This document shows, piece by piece, positions 18,178 to 27,134 of a stretch of DNA of 64,000 bases. The notes under the pieces were generated by a model. That model searched no databases and was not told the origin of the DNA. It worked only from the letters and a program-made list of their open reading frames with translations. Every line of letters begins with the position of its first letter. Within the stretch, counting starts at the first letter, position 1. The stretch comes from Deltaproteobacteria bacterium (GTDB taxonomy: Bacteria > Desulfobacterota > Desulfobulbia > Desulfobulbales > Desulfocapsaceae): the NCBI GenBank assembly GCA_026388715.1, contig JAPLJF010000034.1, positions 1-64,000 on the forward strand, in the 5' to 3' direction. The position numbers and the translations under genes are program-made.

Positions 18178-19698
18178 GTGACGATGAGGTCAAAAGGAAT
18201 TAAATCCCATATTGCAGTCACTCTGGCAATCCTCCTGACTCTCGGCATGTTCTTGACGAGCATGGTTGTCACCATCTTCTGGCAACGGAGCTTGATGCGT
18301 GCGGAGAGGGAAAAGGCAATCTCCATACTCTCTACCGCGGCTTATCTTGCTAAAGAGACACCGGACGACAAGGATATTTTCTCGTCAAAAATCCTGACCC
18401 GCCTGCAACAGGATCTGGGCGCATCGTGCATCATGCTGTCCATCAATACCATCTTCGCCAGGATTCCTGAAAAATGTGACACAGCCGACTCGACACTGCA
18501 GGAAAAGCTAAAACAGGTTATCAGAACAGGGGTTGCAAGCTCAAAAATAATCGACATAGGGCCAAACCTTCCTTTTCTGGGTCGCAAGCTGCTGGTAACG
18601 GCCATCCCTTTTCAGCAGCATGGCATACAAGGCGGGATAGGCGCTGTAAGTTCCTTGCAGTCCGTGGATGACCTGGTAAATCAGGGACGTCGGATTGCCT
18701 CTCTCTATATATTCGTCAATGTCCTTATCCTCACGACCATCGGCCTATTTCGCTTGATTCAAGTTGTGGTGCGTCCCATCGAACATCTAGTTACACTGAC
18801 AGATACCTATCAAAGTACTGAGAACAGCCCTTTTTTTTCTGATACAGAGGGCAATGAATTTGGACAGCTTTCCATTGCCTTGAACAAAATGCTCCATCGT
18901 ATTGACGATGACCGGCAGAAACTACGTGACACGGTGGACTCGCTTGAAAAAGCAAATCAACAGTTGCACGCCACCCAGCAAAAAATGGTGCAGACTGAAA
19001 AAATGGCAGCAATTGGCAGACTGGCCGCCGGTCTTGCCCATGAAATTGGCAATCCCATTGGGATTGTGCAGGGTTATCTTGAACTGTTAGGACAATCCGG
19101 CCTGACAAAAGAGGAGCAGAAACAATTTTCCAGTCGTTCCCTGCAGGAGTTGGGACGGATCAATCGTCTTATTCATCAACTCCTGAATTTTTCCAGCACC
19201 CGAACCGATGATTCCGGCAGTATGGAGATCCACCCCTTACTCCACGAACTTGTTGACATGCTCCAGGCACAGAAAGAATTGGCAGGAGTGGAGTTTCAAT
19301 TGCATCTTGATGCCGAGCATGATCTGGTAACGGCCAATAGTGAGAGTCTCCATCAAGTCTTTCTCAACTGTTTGCTGAATGCAATTGATGCCATAAAAGA
19401 ATGCGACGAGAGCCATAAGGGCAAGATATGCCTCGCTACTGTCAATACCACCAGTGACGAGGGAAGGCGTTTTATTCAGGTCACGATCCAGGACAACGGC
19501 ATCGGGATCAAGGATACAGACAGAGACAGCCTGTTTGACCCATTCTTTACTACCAAGGAACCAGGCAAAGGAACCGGACTTGGCCTTTCTGTCTCCTATG
19601 CGCTTGTTGAAGGAGTGGGCGGGCACATGCAGATAAAAGGCAAAGAAGATCAGGGCGCCACGGTATACATCCTTCTCCCATTGTGGGCGAATCAATGA
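18178..19698 (+). CDS. Sensor histidine kinase (NtrB/AtoS/ZraS type)
   Basis: A 506-residue inner-membrane kinase. TM1 is ~13-33 and TM2 ~174-196, with a ~140-residue periplasmic sensor between them. A HAMP linker follows (~200-250), then a coiled segment, the HisKA box [18 protein letters not shown] (phospho-His288), and HATPase_c with the N box (LLNAIDAI), DNGIGI, and [18 protein letters not shown]. The start is GTG 18178 or ATG 18184; neither has a strong ribosome site. Its partner regulator begins 43 nt downstream. The sensor domain gives no ligand. Confidence 0.92.
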   Translation: MTMRSKGIKSHIAVTLAILLTLGMFLTSMVVTIFWQRSLMRAEREKAISILSTAAYLAKETPDDKDIFSSKILTRLQQDLGASCIMLSINTIFARIPEKCDTADSTLQEKLKQVIRTGVASSKIIDIGPNLPFLGRKLLVTAIPFQQHGIQGGIGAVSSLQSVDDLVNQGRRIASLYIFVNVLILTTIGLFRLIQVVVRPIEHLVTLTDTYQSTENSPFFSDTEGNEFGQLSIALNKMLHRIDDDRQKLRDTVDSLEKANQQLHATQQKMVQTEKMAAIGRLAAGLAHEIGNPIGIVQGYLELLGQSGLTKEEQKQFSSRSLQELGRINRLIHQLLNFSSTRTDDSGSMEIHPLLHELVDMLQAQKELAGVEFQLHLDAEHDLVTANSESLHQVFLNCLLNAIDAIKECDESHKGKICLATVNTTSDEGRRFIQVTIQDNGIGIKDTDRDSLFDPFFTTKEPGKGTGLGLSVSYALVEGVGGHMQIKGKEDQGATVYILLPLWANQ

Positions 19699-19741
19699 AC
19701 CCATTGCTTGGTACTCTTTCAGAACCCATGTTTTCGATATT

Positions 19742-21124
19742 ATGAAACAAAACAGAACATTGCTGATCGTCGATGACGAAGAAAACATGCGTCACATGCT
19801 GCAAGCCATGGTGAGTCGTCATGGTTATACAGTAGAAACTGCTGTTGATGGTCAGGATGCCCTTATCAAGATTGCCGGGCAACACTTCGATTTCATCCTC
19901 TGCGATATCAGAATGCCGCACATGGACGGCATTTCTTTTCTCCGGAAAGCAGGGCCAGCCATCCAGACATCGACCGTTATCATGATGTCAGCGTATGGAA
20001 CCATCAACATGGCCCTGGAGGCTATCAAGGCCGGGGCCTATGATTTTATTTCAAAACCCTTCAAGACCGACGAGGTCCTGCTTACCCTGAAAAAAGCAGA
20101 AGAAAGAGAGCTTCTCAAACAGGAGAACCGCCTGCTGAAGAAGCAGATACACGAGATCACGACCGGTGAGGGTTTTGACAAAATGGTGGCTGGCAGCAAG
20201 AGCATGCATTCCCTGTTCGCCCTGGCCAGAAAAGTTGCCCCTTATGACACGACCGTCCTCATTATTGGTGAATCGGGCACTGGAAAAGAGCTGGTGGCCA
20301 AAGGAATTTACGCGTCATCACCGCGCAACAAGCAGCCCTTTATTGCCGTGAACTGTGGCAGTATCCCGGGGAATTTACTGGAAAGTGAGCTTTTTGGATA
20401 TGTCAAAGGCGCGTTTACCGGAGCAGATAAAACCCGGAAAGGCATCTTGACTGAGGCAGACGGAGGAACGCTTTTCCTCGATGAAATAGGTGAGCTCCCC
20501 TTAGACATGCAGGTAAAGCTCCTCCGGGTCTTGCAGGAGGGAGAGATTAAACCTGTTGGTGCCAATAAAACCGAACAGATCAATGTCCGGATCCTGGCCG
20601 CAACTGCCAGAAATCTGGAGGATGAAGTGCGGCAGGGAACCTTTCGGGAAGACCTGTTTTACCGCCTCAATGTTCTGACTATCCACATTCCACCCCTCAG
20701 AGAAAGACCTGAAGACATCCCCCTGTTGTGCAATCACTTCATAAAAAAATTTAATAGAACCCTGGGAAGAGACATTGCCTCAATAACACCTGAGGCCATG
20801 GCAAGGCTCTTGACTCATACCTGGCCCGGCAATGTGCGGGAGTTGGAAAACATCATCCAGAGGGGGATTGTACTGGCGGAAGATCAAACCATTGGTCTGG
20901 AACAATTGCCTCCCTATCTTGTGCAAACAATTCCAGCGGAATGTTTTGAACAGTTCTTTACCGGTTTCTCCCTGAAAGAGGCTCAAAAAATAATGGAAGA
21001 AAAGATAATTGCCAAGGCCTTGCAGGAGACAAAGGGCAATCGTGTGCAGGCCTCAAAGTTGTTGGAGATAAGCTATCCTTCCCTATTAAGCAAAATCAAA
21101 GACTACAAGATCGTCATTGCATAA
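19742..21124 (+). CDS. Sigma-54-dependent response regulator (NtrC family)
   Basis: A 460-residue activator with three domains. The receiver domain (~5-120) has the phosphoacceptor Asp55 in FILCDIRMPHMDG. The AAA+ domain (~145-385) has Walker A GESGTGKE, the sigma-54 contact loop GAFTGAD, Walker [12 protein letters not shown] and an arginine finger FREDLFYRLNV. A Fis-type helix-turn-helix is at the end (KGNRVQASKLLEISYPSLLSKI). It is the natural partner of the kinase just upstream and would drive sigma-54 promoters outside the window. Confidence 0.95.
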   Translation: MKQNRTLLIVDDEENMRHMLQAMVSRHGYTVETAVDGQDALIKIAGQHFDFILCDIRMPHMDGISFLRKAGPAIQTSTVIMMSAYGTINMALEAIKAGAYDFISKPFKTDEVLLTLKKAEERELLKQENRLLKKQIHEITTGEGFDKMVAGSKSMHSLFALARKVAPYDTTVLIIGESGTGKELVAKGIYASSPRNKQPFIAVNCGSIPGNLLESELFGYVKGAFTGADKTRKGILTEADGGTLFLDEIGELPLDMQVKLLRVLQEGEIKPVGANKTEQINVRILAATARNLEDEVRQGTFREDLFYRLNVLTIHIPPLRERPEDIPLLCNHFIKKFNRTLGRDIASITPEAMARLLTHTWPGNVRELENIIQRGIVLAEDQTIGLEQLPPYLVQTIPAECFEQFFTGFSLKEAQKIMEEKIIAKALQETKGNRVQASKLLEISYPSLLSKIKDYKIVIA

Positions 21125-21191
21125 AAGAACTGGCGACCTTACAGTCAATAATCACACCGCACCAGACAACAATTTACGAAAACAGCGCTAA

Positions 21192-21242
21192 ACCGTTGTA
21201 ACAAATTAACAACACTATTAAAATACCGTGAACAGCTCCTAA
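21192..21242. repeat. Family A repeat, degenerate copy A4
   Basis: ACCGTTGTAACAAATT near the left and ATACCGTGAACAGCTCCTAA at the right look like eroded arms of the repeat. The right end supplies the stop codon of fabZ (TAG, complement of CTA in CTCCTAA). It sits between the convergent response regulator and fabZ genes. Confidence 0.4.
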
Positions 21243-21691
21243 CCAAACGATGCCATCAACTCGGCCTCGGCCACAAGTTTTTCTTCCACATAGGCCTGAC
21301 CTGCCATCTGCCAGATCCCCCGCCGCTTCTTCAAGATTTCCAGCTTGAAGTGAACCTGATCCCCCGGTGTTACCGGCTGCCGAAAGCGGGCCTTGTCAAT
21401 GCCCACAAAATAGAGCACCTTGTTGCCAATATTCTCCGGCTCCGAATAAAAGGCCAGGATCCCGCCGACCTGGGCCATTCCCTCCAGGATCAAGACGCCT
21501 GGCATGACAGGCCGTCCGGGAAAATGCCCCTGGAAAAACGGCTCATTAAAAGTGACGTTCTTCAACCCGACAATATCCTTGTCTGGATTGATCGTCAGAA
21601 TCCGATCCACCATCACAAAGGGGTAGCGATGAGGCAGGAGCCTCAATATCTCCAGGATATCTATTTTTTCAGGAATGACTGTTTCAGACAT
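21239..21691 (-). CDS. fabZ: 3-hydroxyacyl-[ACP] dehydratase FabZ
   Basis: FabZ removes water from 3-hydroxyacyl-ACP in type II fatty acid synthesis and competes with LpxA for the same substrate. The 150-residue hot-dog-fold protein has LLPHRYPFVMVDR (19-30), catalytic His56 in FFQGHFPGRPVMPGV and Glu70 in LILEGMAQ. A strong AGGAGAGAGG site precedes the ATG. It follows lpxD by 88 nt, the conserved lpxD-fabZ order, but lpxA, which often comes next, is not downstream; the gene cluster ends at repeat A4. Confidence 0.96.
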   Translation of the reverse strand: MSETVIPEKIDILEILRLLPHRYPFVMVDRILTINPDKDIVGLKNVTFNEPFFQGHFPGRPVMPGVLILEGMAQVGGILAFYSEPENIGNKVLYFVGIDKARFRQPVTPGDQVHFKLEILKKRRGIWQMAGQAYVEEKLVAEAELMASFG

Positions 21692-21779
21692 GTTCCTCTC
21701 TCCTTTTATATTTGATAATCTTGTAAAAAATGACGAAGGATGCAGTACAACGAAGCATTTGGAACTTTGTGCGGTGCCA

Positions 21780-22835
21780 TCATGCTTGCTCTTTTTTTAT
21801 ACCTTGTAAGCCGTTAATCTCCTTACGCATGCGTCGCAACTCGGTTACCATTTCCGGTAATTTCCCCATGGCGGCAACAATCCGGGCAAATTTTCTCATG
21901 GGAATGGCGGGAGTACCGGCAACAACCGCACCCCGTGGCTGATTATTATGGACCCCACCCTGAGCTGCCACCATCACCCCGTCCTCCAGGTGAATATGCC
22001 CCGAAAGGCCGGCCTGACCGCCAAGCACCACATTGCGGCCAAGGCTTGTTGAGCCGGCAATACCTACCTGGGCCACGAGCAGACAATTTTCACCGACCAC
22101 CACATTATGGGCCACCTGAACCAGATTATCAATCTTGGTTCCGGCCTTGATCCAGGTCACGCCAAAAGTGGCCCGATCGATACAGGCATTGGCACCGATC
22201 TCCACATCATCATCGATCTGCACAATTCCCACCTGCGGCCGTTTCAGATGACAGCCCCTGCTATCGGTGGCATAGCCATAGCCATCGCTGCCAATCACCG
22301 TACCCGGGTGGATGGTCACCCGGCAGCCGATCCGGCAGCCATGCCCCACCGTCACATTGGCCAGGATCCTGGTATCATCACCGATCTGTACATCATCACC
22401 GATCACCACCCCCGACTCAATGCTCACCCGCTGGCCAAGGCGCACCCGCTGACCAATCACCGCCAGAGGGGCAATGGAGATTTGATCCGGCACCACCGTC
22501 TGATCTCCCACATGGGCCTTGGGATGCACTCCGGTGGCCAGAAAAGGGGTTGCCAATAAATGGGTATGGACAAGGGCTGCGGCCATATACGGGTCACGCA
22601 CCCGTATAATGGGCATGGCTGCGGCCTCAATGGCCATAGGCACAATCACTGCCGAAGCGGCAGCCGTTGCCAGAGACGCCTCATCCTTGGCCTGGGCCAG
22701 AAAGCTGATCGCGCCTGGGCCTGCCGTCTCCAGGGCGTTCAACTCATGGATCCGCACCTCTCCATTACCAACCAGCTCTCCCTGTACCAACTCTGCCAAC
22801 TGCCGTAAAGAAACACTTTTCACTTTCACACCCAT
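21780..22835 (-). CDS. lpxD: UDP-3-O-(3-hydroxyacyl)glucosamine N-acyltransferase LpxD
   Basis: LpxD adds the second acyl chain in lipid A synthesis. I place the start at 22835 ([13 protein letters not shown]...), with GGAG seven bases upstream; the ORF's extra 23 residues ([10 protein letters not shown]...) lack support. The N-terminal uridine-binding domain (~1-100) is followed by left-handed beta-helix hexapeptide repeats (for example [26 protein letters not shown]), and the catalytic His lies in [14 protein letters not shown]. The C-terminal helix ([25 protein letters not shown]) is complete. It shows the organism makes lipid A and so has a true outer membrane. Confidence 0.95.
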   Translation of the reverse strand: MGVKVKSVSLRQLAELVQGELVGNGEVRIHELNALETAGPGAISFLAQAKDEASLATAAASAVIVPMAIEAAAMPIIRVRDPYMAAALVHTHLLATPFLATGVHPKAHVGDQTVVPDQISIAPLAVIGQRVRLGQRVSIESGVVIGDDVQIGDDTRILANVTVGHGCRIGCRVTIHPGTVIGSDGYGYATDSRGCHLKRPQVGIVQIDDDVEIGANACIDRATFGVTWIKAGTKIDNLVQVAHNVVVGENCLLVAQVGIAGSTSLGRNVVLGGQAGLSGHIHLEDGVMVAAQGGVHNNQPRGAVVAGTPAIPMRKFARIVAAMGKLPEMVTELRRMRKEINGLQGIKKEQA

Positions 22836-22961
22836 CCTTTTCTCCACCTTGCCATGCTCTTTATATACTGACAGCAATAAGCTGAAAATACGTACAATAT
22901 ACACTCAATGTTAATTGATCTTACCACCATTCAAAATCCCCGCTGGCGATGGGGGAGATTA

Positions 22962-24134
22962 TTATTCCGAATAAAGAAGATACTTCGCCCGCACATGCTT
23001 GAATTCCTGCAACCCTTCCTGCCAACCGGCCTCAATCTCACGCAATGGCAGGCCGGCCTCAAGCTCCTTACGCACCCTCTGATCTCCCAGGATCAGATCC
23101 ATGGGCAGTCGTTCATATTCATACTCATAGGGCGGCTCTTTATACCGAAAATCTTCAGGATAAAGTCGCAAGGCCGCCTGCAGCAAGGCAAGAGATATCC
23201 GGTACGGCAAAAACGTCCGGGCGTCGGTCACATGGAGCTGAAAGCCGACACAGGCCTGGCCGGCCCACTTGCCGGAAGTCGGTTCAAAGACCAGCGGCCG
23301 CAAAAAGCAGCCCGGCAGCTCTGTCTGCTCCAGGGCCTGCAAGATCTTATCATGTTCCCAGAATGGGGCCCCAACCAGCTCAAAAGGCAGGGTGGTGCCC
23401 CGTCCCTCCGAGATATTGGTCCCTTCCCAGATCACCTGACCCGGATAGACCAGGGCCGTTTCCGGCGTCGGCATGTTGGGAGAGGGAAAGACCCAGGGAA
23501 AACCGGTATCCCTGAACAACAGGGACCGCTTCCACCCCTGCAGAGGAACCACCTCAAGCTCCGCGCCAAGCCGGAACTCCTGATTCACATACAGGGCCAG
23601 TTCCCCAAAGGTCAGGCCGTGGCGCATGGGGAGAGGGTACAGTCCGACAAAAGAGGCGCACTCCGGGTCCAGGAGATTGCCCTCAACCGCTATCCCGCCT
23701 AAAGGGTTAGGGCGATCAAGAACCACGACCCGCTTGCCATACTCAGCGGCTGCATGCAGACAATAGGCCATGGTATAGAGAAAGGTATAGACCCTGGTCC
23801 CCACATCCACCAGATCAATGAGCAGGATGTCGAGATGATCAAACATGGCCCTCGACGGCCTCCGGCTTTCGCCATAAAGGCTGAAGAGCGGGAGACCGGT
23901 CAACCGGTCGGTCTCATGGCCCGATTCGATCATATTGTCCTGCTTCTCGCAGAAAAATCCATGCTGCGGGGAAAACAGACAGGTCAACTGGGAGCCGAAG
24001 CGTTGCTGGAGCAGAACCCGCGCATGCACAAGATTCCGGTCAGTGGATGCCTGATTGGAAAGAAGCCCCAGCCGCTTTCCATCCAGACCTGCAGGCGAAC
24101 CAGCCAGGAGATTTTCCAATCCGTTTGTCAACAT
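22962..24134 (-). CDS. NamZ-like exo-beta-N-acetylmuramidase (DUF1343), without a visible signal peptide
   Basis: A 390-residue DUF1343 protein. Family members from Bacillus and Tannerella release MurNAc from peptidoglycan fragments. Conserved blocks are RLGLLSNQAS (~21), LFSPQHGFF (~53), IDLVDVGTRVYTFLYTM (~106), VVLDRPNPLGG (~137) and WEGTNISEGRGTT (~237). The N-terminus is MLTNGLENLLAGSPAG, with no hydrophobic signal sequence, unlike the secreted characterised enzymes, so it may act on fragments in the cytoplasm. It begins 15 nt after glmS and is certainly coupled to it; AmpG at the other end of the window would import such fragments. Confidence 0.87.
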   Translation of the reverse strand: MLTNGLENLLAGSPAGLDGKRLGLLSNQASTDRNLVHARVLLQQRFGSQLTCLFSPQHGFFCEKQDNMIESGHETDRLTGLPLFSLYGESRRPSRAMFDHLDILLIDLVDVGTRVYTFLYTMAYCLHAAAEYGKRVVVLDRPNPLGGIAVEGNLLDPECASFVGLYPLPMRHGLTFGELALYVNQEFRLGAELEVVPLQGWKRSLLFRDTGFPWVFPSPNMPTPETALVYPGQVIWEGTNISEGRGTTLPFELVGAPFWEHDKILQALEQTELPGCFLRPLVFEPTSGKWAGQACVGFQLHVTDARTFLPYRISLALLQAALRLYPEDFRYKEPPYEYEYERLPMDLILGDQRVRKELEAGLPLREIEAGWQEGLQEFKHVRAKYLLYSE

Positions 24135-24148
24135 AAAAAGTTTACCAT

Positions 24149-25993
24149 TTACTCCACTGTCACACTTTTTGCCAGATTCCGGGGCTGATCGACGTCACAG
24201 CCGCGCCTGACAGCAATCTCATAGGCGAGAAGCTGGGCCGGAATAGTATAGAGAATGGGGTTCATCTCCTCATGTACCTGGGGCAGATATATGACATCCT
24301 CAGTGATAGTCTGCAGATGGCTGTCTCCTTGAGTTCCCAGAAGGATCAGCCGCCCCTGCCGGGCCTTGATCTCCTCCACATTGGAAATTGACTTCTGATA
24401 GACTGCATCCCGGGGCACCAGGGCCAGTATAGGCATCTCCTTGTCAATCAGGGCAATAGGGCCATGCTTGAGCTCGCCTGCGGCATACCCTTCCGCATGG
24501 ATATAGGATATCTCCTTCAGTTTCAAGGCGCCTTCTAGGGCAATGGGAAAATTGAGGCCCCGACCGACAAAGAGAAAATCCCTACAATCATAATAGCTTT
24601 CCACAAGCACTCTGATCTCTTCCTGCAGCCGGGGCAGTTCCGTTTCAATAACGGTGGCGATCCCGATAAGGGCCTGCCCCAGCTCCCTGCTCTTTTCCGC
24701 GGTAATGGTCTTTTTCTGTTCTCCCAGATAGAGGGTAAAAAGAAAGAGTGCCGCCAGCTGCGCAGTAAAGGCCTTGGTGGAGGCTACTCCGATCTCAGGG
24801 CCGGCGTGGGTATAGACCGTCCCATCCGCCTCGCGGGTCATGGTGGAGCCCACCACATTACAGATGGTGATGATCTTTGATCCCAATTTTTTGGCCAGAC
24901 GGATACCGGCCAGGGTATCGGCGGTCTCACCGGACTGGGAGATGGCAATAGTGAGTACCCGATCGCTTACCAACAGCCGGCGGTAGCGAAACTCAGAGGC
25001 GATATCAACCTCCACCGGGATCCCGACCCAGTGTTCAATCCAGTACTTGGCCACCAGGGCCGCATGCCAGGATGTTCCACAGGCAACGAGAAAGATCCTG
25101 TCGATTTTTTCAAGATCCTCCGTGTCCAGATGAATCTCCGGCAGTTCCACCACCCCCGTCTCCAAATCGATCCGGCCACTGACCGTGTTAATAATGGCCT
25201 GGGGCTGTTCAAAGATCTCCTTGAGCATGAAATGACGATACCCGCCCTTCTCCGCCATGGCCGCATTCCACTCAATGGTCTTTATTTCCTTGCTGATCTC
25301 TTTTCCTGTCTTCAGGGAATAAAAGGTGCGGCTCGCAGCAGTCAGCACTGCCAGTTCAAGATCCTCAAGAAAAATAACCTGTTTAGTAAAGGGCAGGAGG
25401 GCGGGAATATCCGAGGCCAGAAACGAGCCCTTTTCATCATCAACGCCAAGGACCAGCGGACTATGATTGCGCACGGCAATCAGGGTATCGGGCTTTCCGG
25501 TCCAGAGGACCCCTAATGCATACGAGCCCTCCACCCGCTCAAGGGCCTTGCGGACCGCCGCCACCAGATCATCACCTCTTAGATACTCTTCAATGAGATG
25601 GGCCAGCACCTCCGTGTCGGTCTCGGAGCTGAAATGATGGCCTTTGGCCAGAAGCTCCTCGCGCAGGGAATGATAATTTTCAATAATCCCATTGTGCACC
25701 ACCACCAGATTTCCGCTGCAATCACAGTGGGGATGGGCATTTTCGGTGGTTGGAGCACCATGGGTCGCCCAGCGGGTATGACCAAGACCGATGTGCGAAG
25801 GGGCCACAATGGCGTCATCAATAATCGCCTCCAGACTGGACAGCTTGCCGGCCGCCCGATACTTCACCAGCCGTCCGTTCTGCAGATAGACAATCCCCGC
25901 TGAATCATACCCACGGTATTCAAGGCGTCGCATACCCTCAAGAAGCACGGGCACAATCCGTCTTGGACCAACATAACCAACAATTCCACACAT
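24149..25993 (-). CDS. glmS: Glutamine-fructose-6-phosphate aminotransferase (isomerizing)
   Basis: GlmS makes glucosamine 6-phosphate, the first step to UDP-GlcNAc for peptidoglycan and lipid A. The 614-residue length is normal. The N-terminal Ntn glutaminase domain starts MCGIVGYVG with nucleophile Cys2, and has RWATHG and the HNGIIENY loop. Two SIS isomerase domains follow (SQSGETADT ~350, ASTKAFTAQ ~405), ending in the conserved NLAKSVTVE. A GGAGTGA ribosome site precedes the ATG. It is the first gene of a leftward cluster glmS-namZ-lpxD-fabZ. No glmS ribozyme-like leader is evident in the 194-nt gap upstream. Confidence 0.97.
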   Translation of the reverse strand: MCGIVGYVGPRRIVPVLLEGMRRLEYRGYDSAGIVYLQNGRLVKYRAAGKLSSLEAIIDDAIVAPSHIGLGHTRWATHGAPTTENAHPHCDCSGNLVVVHNGIIENYHSLREELLAKGHHFSSETDTEVLAHLIEEYLRGDDLVAAVRKALERVEGSYALGVLWTGKPDTLIAVRNHSPLVLGVDDEKGSFLASDIPALLPFTKQVIFLEDLELAVLTAASRTFYSLKTGKEISKEIKTIEWNAAMAEKGGYRHFMLKEIFEQPQAIINTVSGRIDLETGVVELPEIHLDTEDLEKIDRIFLVACGTSWHAALVAKYWIEHWVGIPVEVDIASEFRYRRLLVSDRVLTIAISQSGETADTLAGIRLAKKLGSKIITICNVVGSTMTREADGTVYTHAGPEIGVASTKAFTAQLAALFLFTLYLGEQKKTITAEKSRELGQALIGIATVIETELPRLQEEIRVLVESYYDCRDFLFVGRGLNFPIALEGALKLKEISYIHAEGYAAGELKHGPIALIDKEMPILALVPRDAVYQKSISNVEEIKARQGRLILLGTQGDSHLQTITEDVIYLPQVHEEMNPILYTIPAQLLAYEIAVRRGCDVDQPRNLAKSVTVE

Positions 25994-26128
25994 AGTTCAC
26001 TCCAAATTTTTATAAAAGAGACTGACCTTAATGATGATTATTTAATCCTTTAAATTAACATAACATTTTTCATTATTGCGAGTTTTTTCTTTTCATAACC
26101 TTGCAAAACAAGTACTTTTCAGAGATAC

Positions 26129-26156
26129 TATTCAATATTTTTCACCTCACTATAAT
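26129..26156 (+). promoter_or_regulatory. Candidate pyrE promoter
   Basis: A perfect -10 TATAAT (26151-26156) lies 32 bases before the pyrE ATG, with TATTCA 16 bp upstream as a weak -35. The surrounding 190-bp gap between glmS and pyrE is strongly AT-rich, and the leftward glmS promoter must also lie there. Confidence 0.4.
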
Positions 26157-26187
26157 AACAAATAGACACTCCACTAAATGATTCATT

Positions 26188-26739
26188 ATGAATGATCGAC
26201 AACGACTCAAGGAGATACTCCTTGAAAAATCATACCGTCAGGGTTCATTTACCCTCACCTCCGGGCTGACCTCAGATTTCTATATTGACGGCAAACAGAC
26301 CACCCTGTCGGCTGAAGGCGCCTATCTCTGCGGCAAGCTGATCCTGAAACTGATCCTGAAACAAAAAGAACCCATCCAGGCGGTGGGCGGTATGACTCTC
26401 GGCGCCGACCCGCTGGTCACTGCCGTCTCCGTGGTCAGCTTTCTTGAAAAAAAACCCATTCCCGCCTTTATTGTCCGCAAGGAGGCCAAAGGCCACGGCA
26501 CCGGAAACTACATTGAAGGACTGAAAAACATGCCCGCAGGATGCCGGGTCGCCCTTATCGAAGATGTGGTAACAACCGGTGGGACCCTGCTGAAGGTCAT
26601 TGAACGGGTGGAGGCGCAAGGATTCAAAGTGGGCGTGGTCATTACCGTGGTTGAACGACAGGAAGGGGGGATCAAGACCCTGGCAGATGCGGGCTACACC
26701 CTCGAATCCATCTTCACCAGGGAGGAGCTGCTCAGCTAA
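26188..26739 (+). CDS. pyrE: Orotate phosphoribosyltransferase
   Basis: PyrE joins orotate and PRPP to make OMP in pyrimidine synthesis. The 183-residue protein has the PRPP-binding signature VALIEDVVTTGGTLLKVIE (~116-134), the flexible loop IVRKEAKGHGTGNYIEG and the N-terminal SYRQGSFTLTSGLTSDFYID block. There is no strong ribosome site, but the 26188 ATG fits the family. The dual-CxxC protein follows five bases after the stop, so the two are cotranscribed. Confidence 0.96.
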   Translation: MNDRQRLKEILLEKSYRQGSFTLTSGLTSDFYIDGKQTTLSAEGAYLCGKLILKLILKQKEPIQAVGGMTLGADPLVTAVSVVSFLEKKPIPAFIVRKEAKGHGTGNYIEGLKNMPAGCRVALIEDVVTTGGTLLKVIERVEAQGFKVGVVITVVERQEGGIKTLADAGYTLESIFTREELLS

Positions 26740-26744
26740 ACGCC

Positions 26745-26915
26745 ATGAAATGCCGGGAATGTGCCCATAAACTCGAAGTCTTGCGCTCATGCAGACGGAT
26801 ACGACTACGTTGCACAGGTTGCAAACGGGAATACCAGATTCACGAAGTCGCCAGCGACCTTGACCCGGAAACAGAAAAACTGCTGGAAAACTATACAACT
26901 ATCATCTATGATTGA
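26745..26915 (+). CDS. Dual-CxxC small protein (56 residues, absent from the ORF track)
   Basis: This is too short for the supplied track. It reads MKCRECAHKLEVLRSCRRIR and continues through LRCTGCKREYQIHEVASDLD to end ENYTTIIYD, 56 residues, with the start five bases after the pyrE stop and GGAGG about 30 nt upstream within pyrE. CREC and CTGC form a zinc-ribbon-like pair with a further Cys16. I recall an NCBI family named dual CXXC motif small (seleno)protein in Desulfobacterota, some members having Sec in one CxxC. Here all positions are Cys, with no in-frame TGA before the stop. The function is unknown; redox or zinc binding is plausible. The selA gene in this window shows that Sec incorporation is available. 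Confidence 0.78.
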   Translation: MKCRECAHKLEVLRSCRRIRLRCTGCKREYQIHEVASDLDPETEKLLENYTTIIYD

Positions 26916-26938
26916 TCAGTTGCTGAGTATCGTGAAAA

Positions 26939-27101
26939 AAGCCGTTGTCACAAAATAATGCCATTATCGGGATAGCAAAAACAGCATAAAGAGCCGGTCG
27001 CTCTTTATGCTGTTTCCATGGAGCGAACGATACTATGCTATTCAAGGCCATTGTAACAAAATGGTCATGAATGGTATAGTTATCTCATAACGACTCCTAA
27101 A
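26939..27101. repeat. Family A intergenic repeat, copy A5
   Basis: The left arm is AGCCGTTGTCACAAAATAATG and the right arm TTATCTCATAACGACTCCTAA, with a long interior that includes AGCATAAAGAGCCGGTCGCTC (a diverged GGCATAAGGAGCC) and TTGTAACAAAATGGTCATGAATGG. It looks like two nested or fused units and fills the gap between the dual-CxxC gene and the PilZ gene. Confidence 0.55.
26979..27015. terminator. Strong hairpin after the pyrE operon
   Basis: A perfect 16-bp stem AAACAGCATAAAGAGC / GCTCTTTATGCTGTTT has a CGGTC loop. Only three T residues follow on the plus strand, while the minus strand has AAAA/TTTT flanks. It lies inside repeat A5 and probably terminates the pyrE transcript. Confidence 0.6.
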
Positions 27102-27134
27102 TAATTCTGCACCGAAAATTAGCTATAAGCTGAT

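Noticed and set aside
25994-26187. A glmS ribozyme or riboswitch upstream of glmS
   Set aside because: The gap is AT-rich and lacks the conserved ribozyme core; such elements are mostly from Gram-positives.
26745-26915. Selenocysteine codon in the dual-CxxC gene
   Set aside because: All cysteine positions are TGC or TGT and the only TGA is the terminal stop, followed by no continuation of the family pattern.
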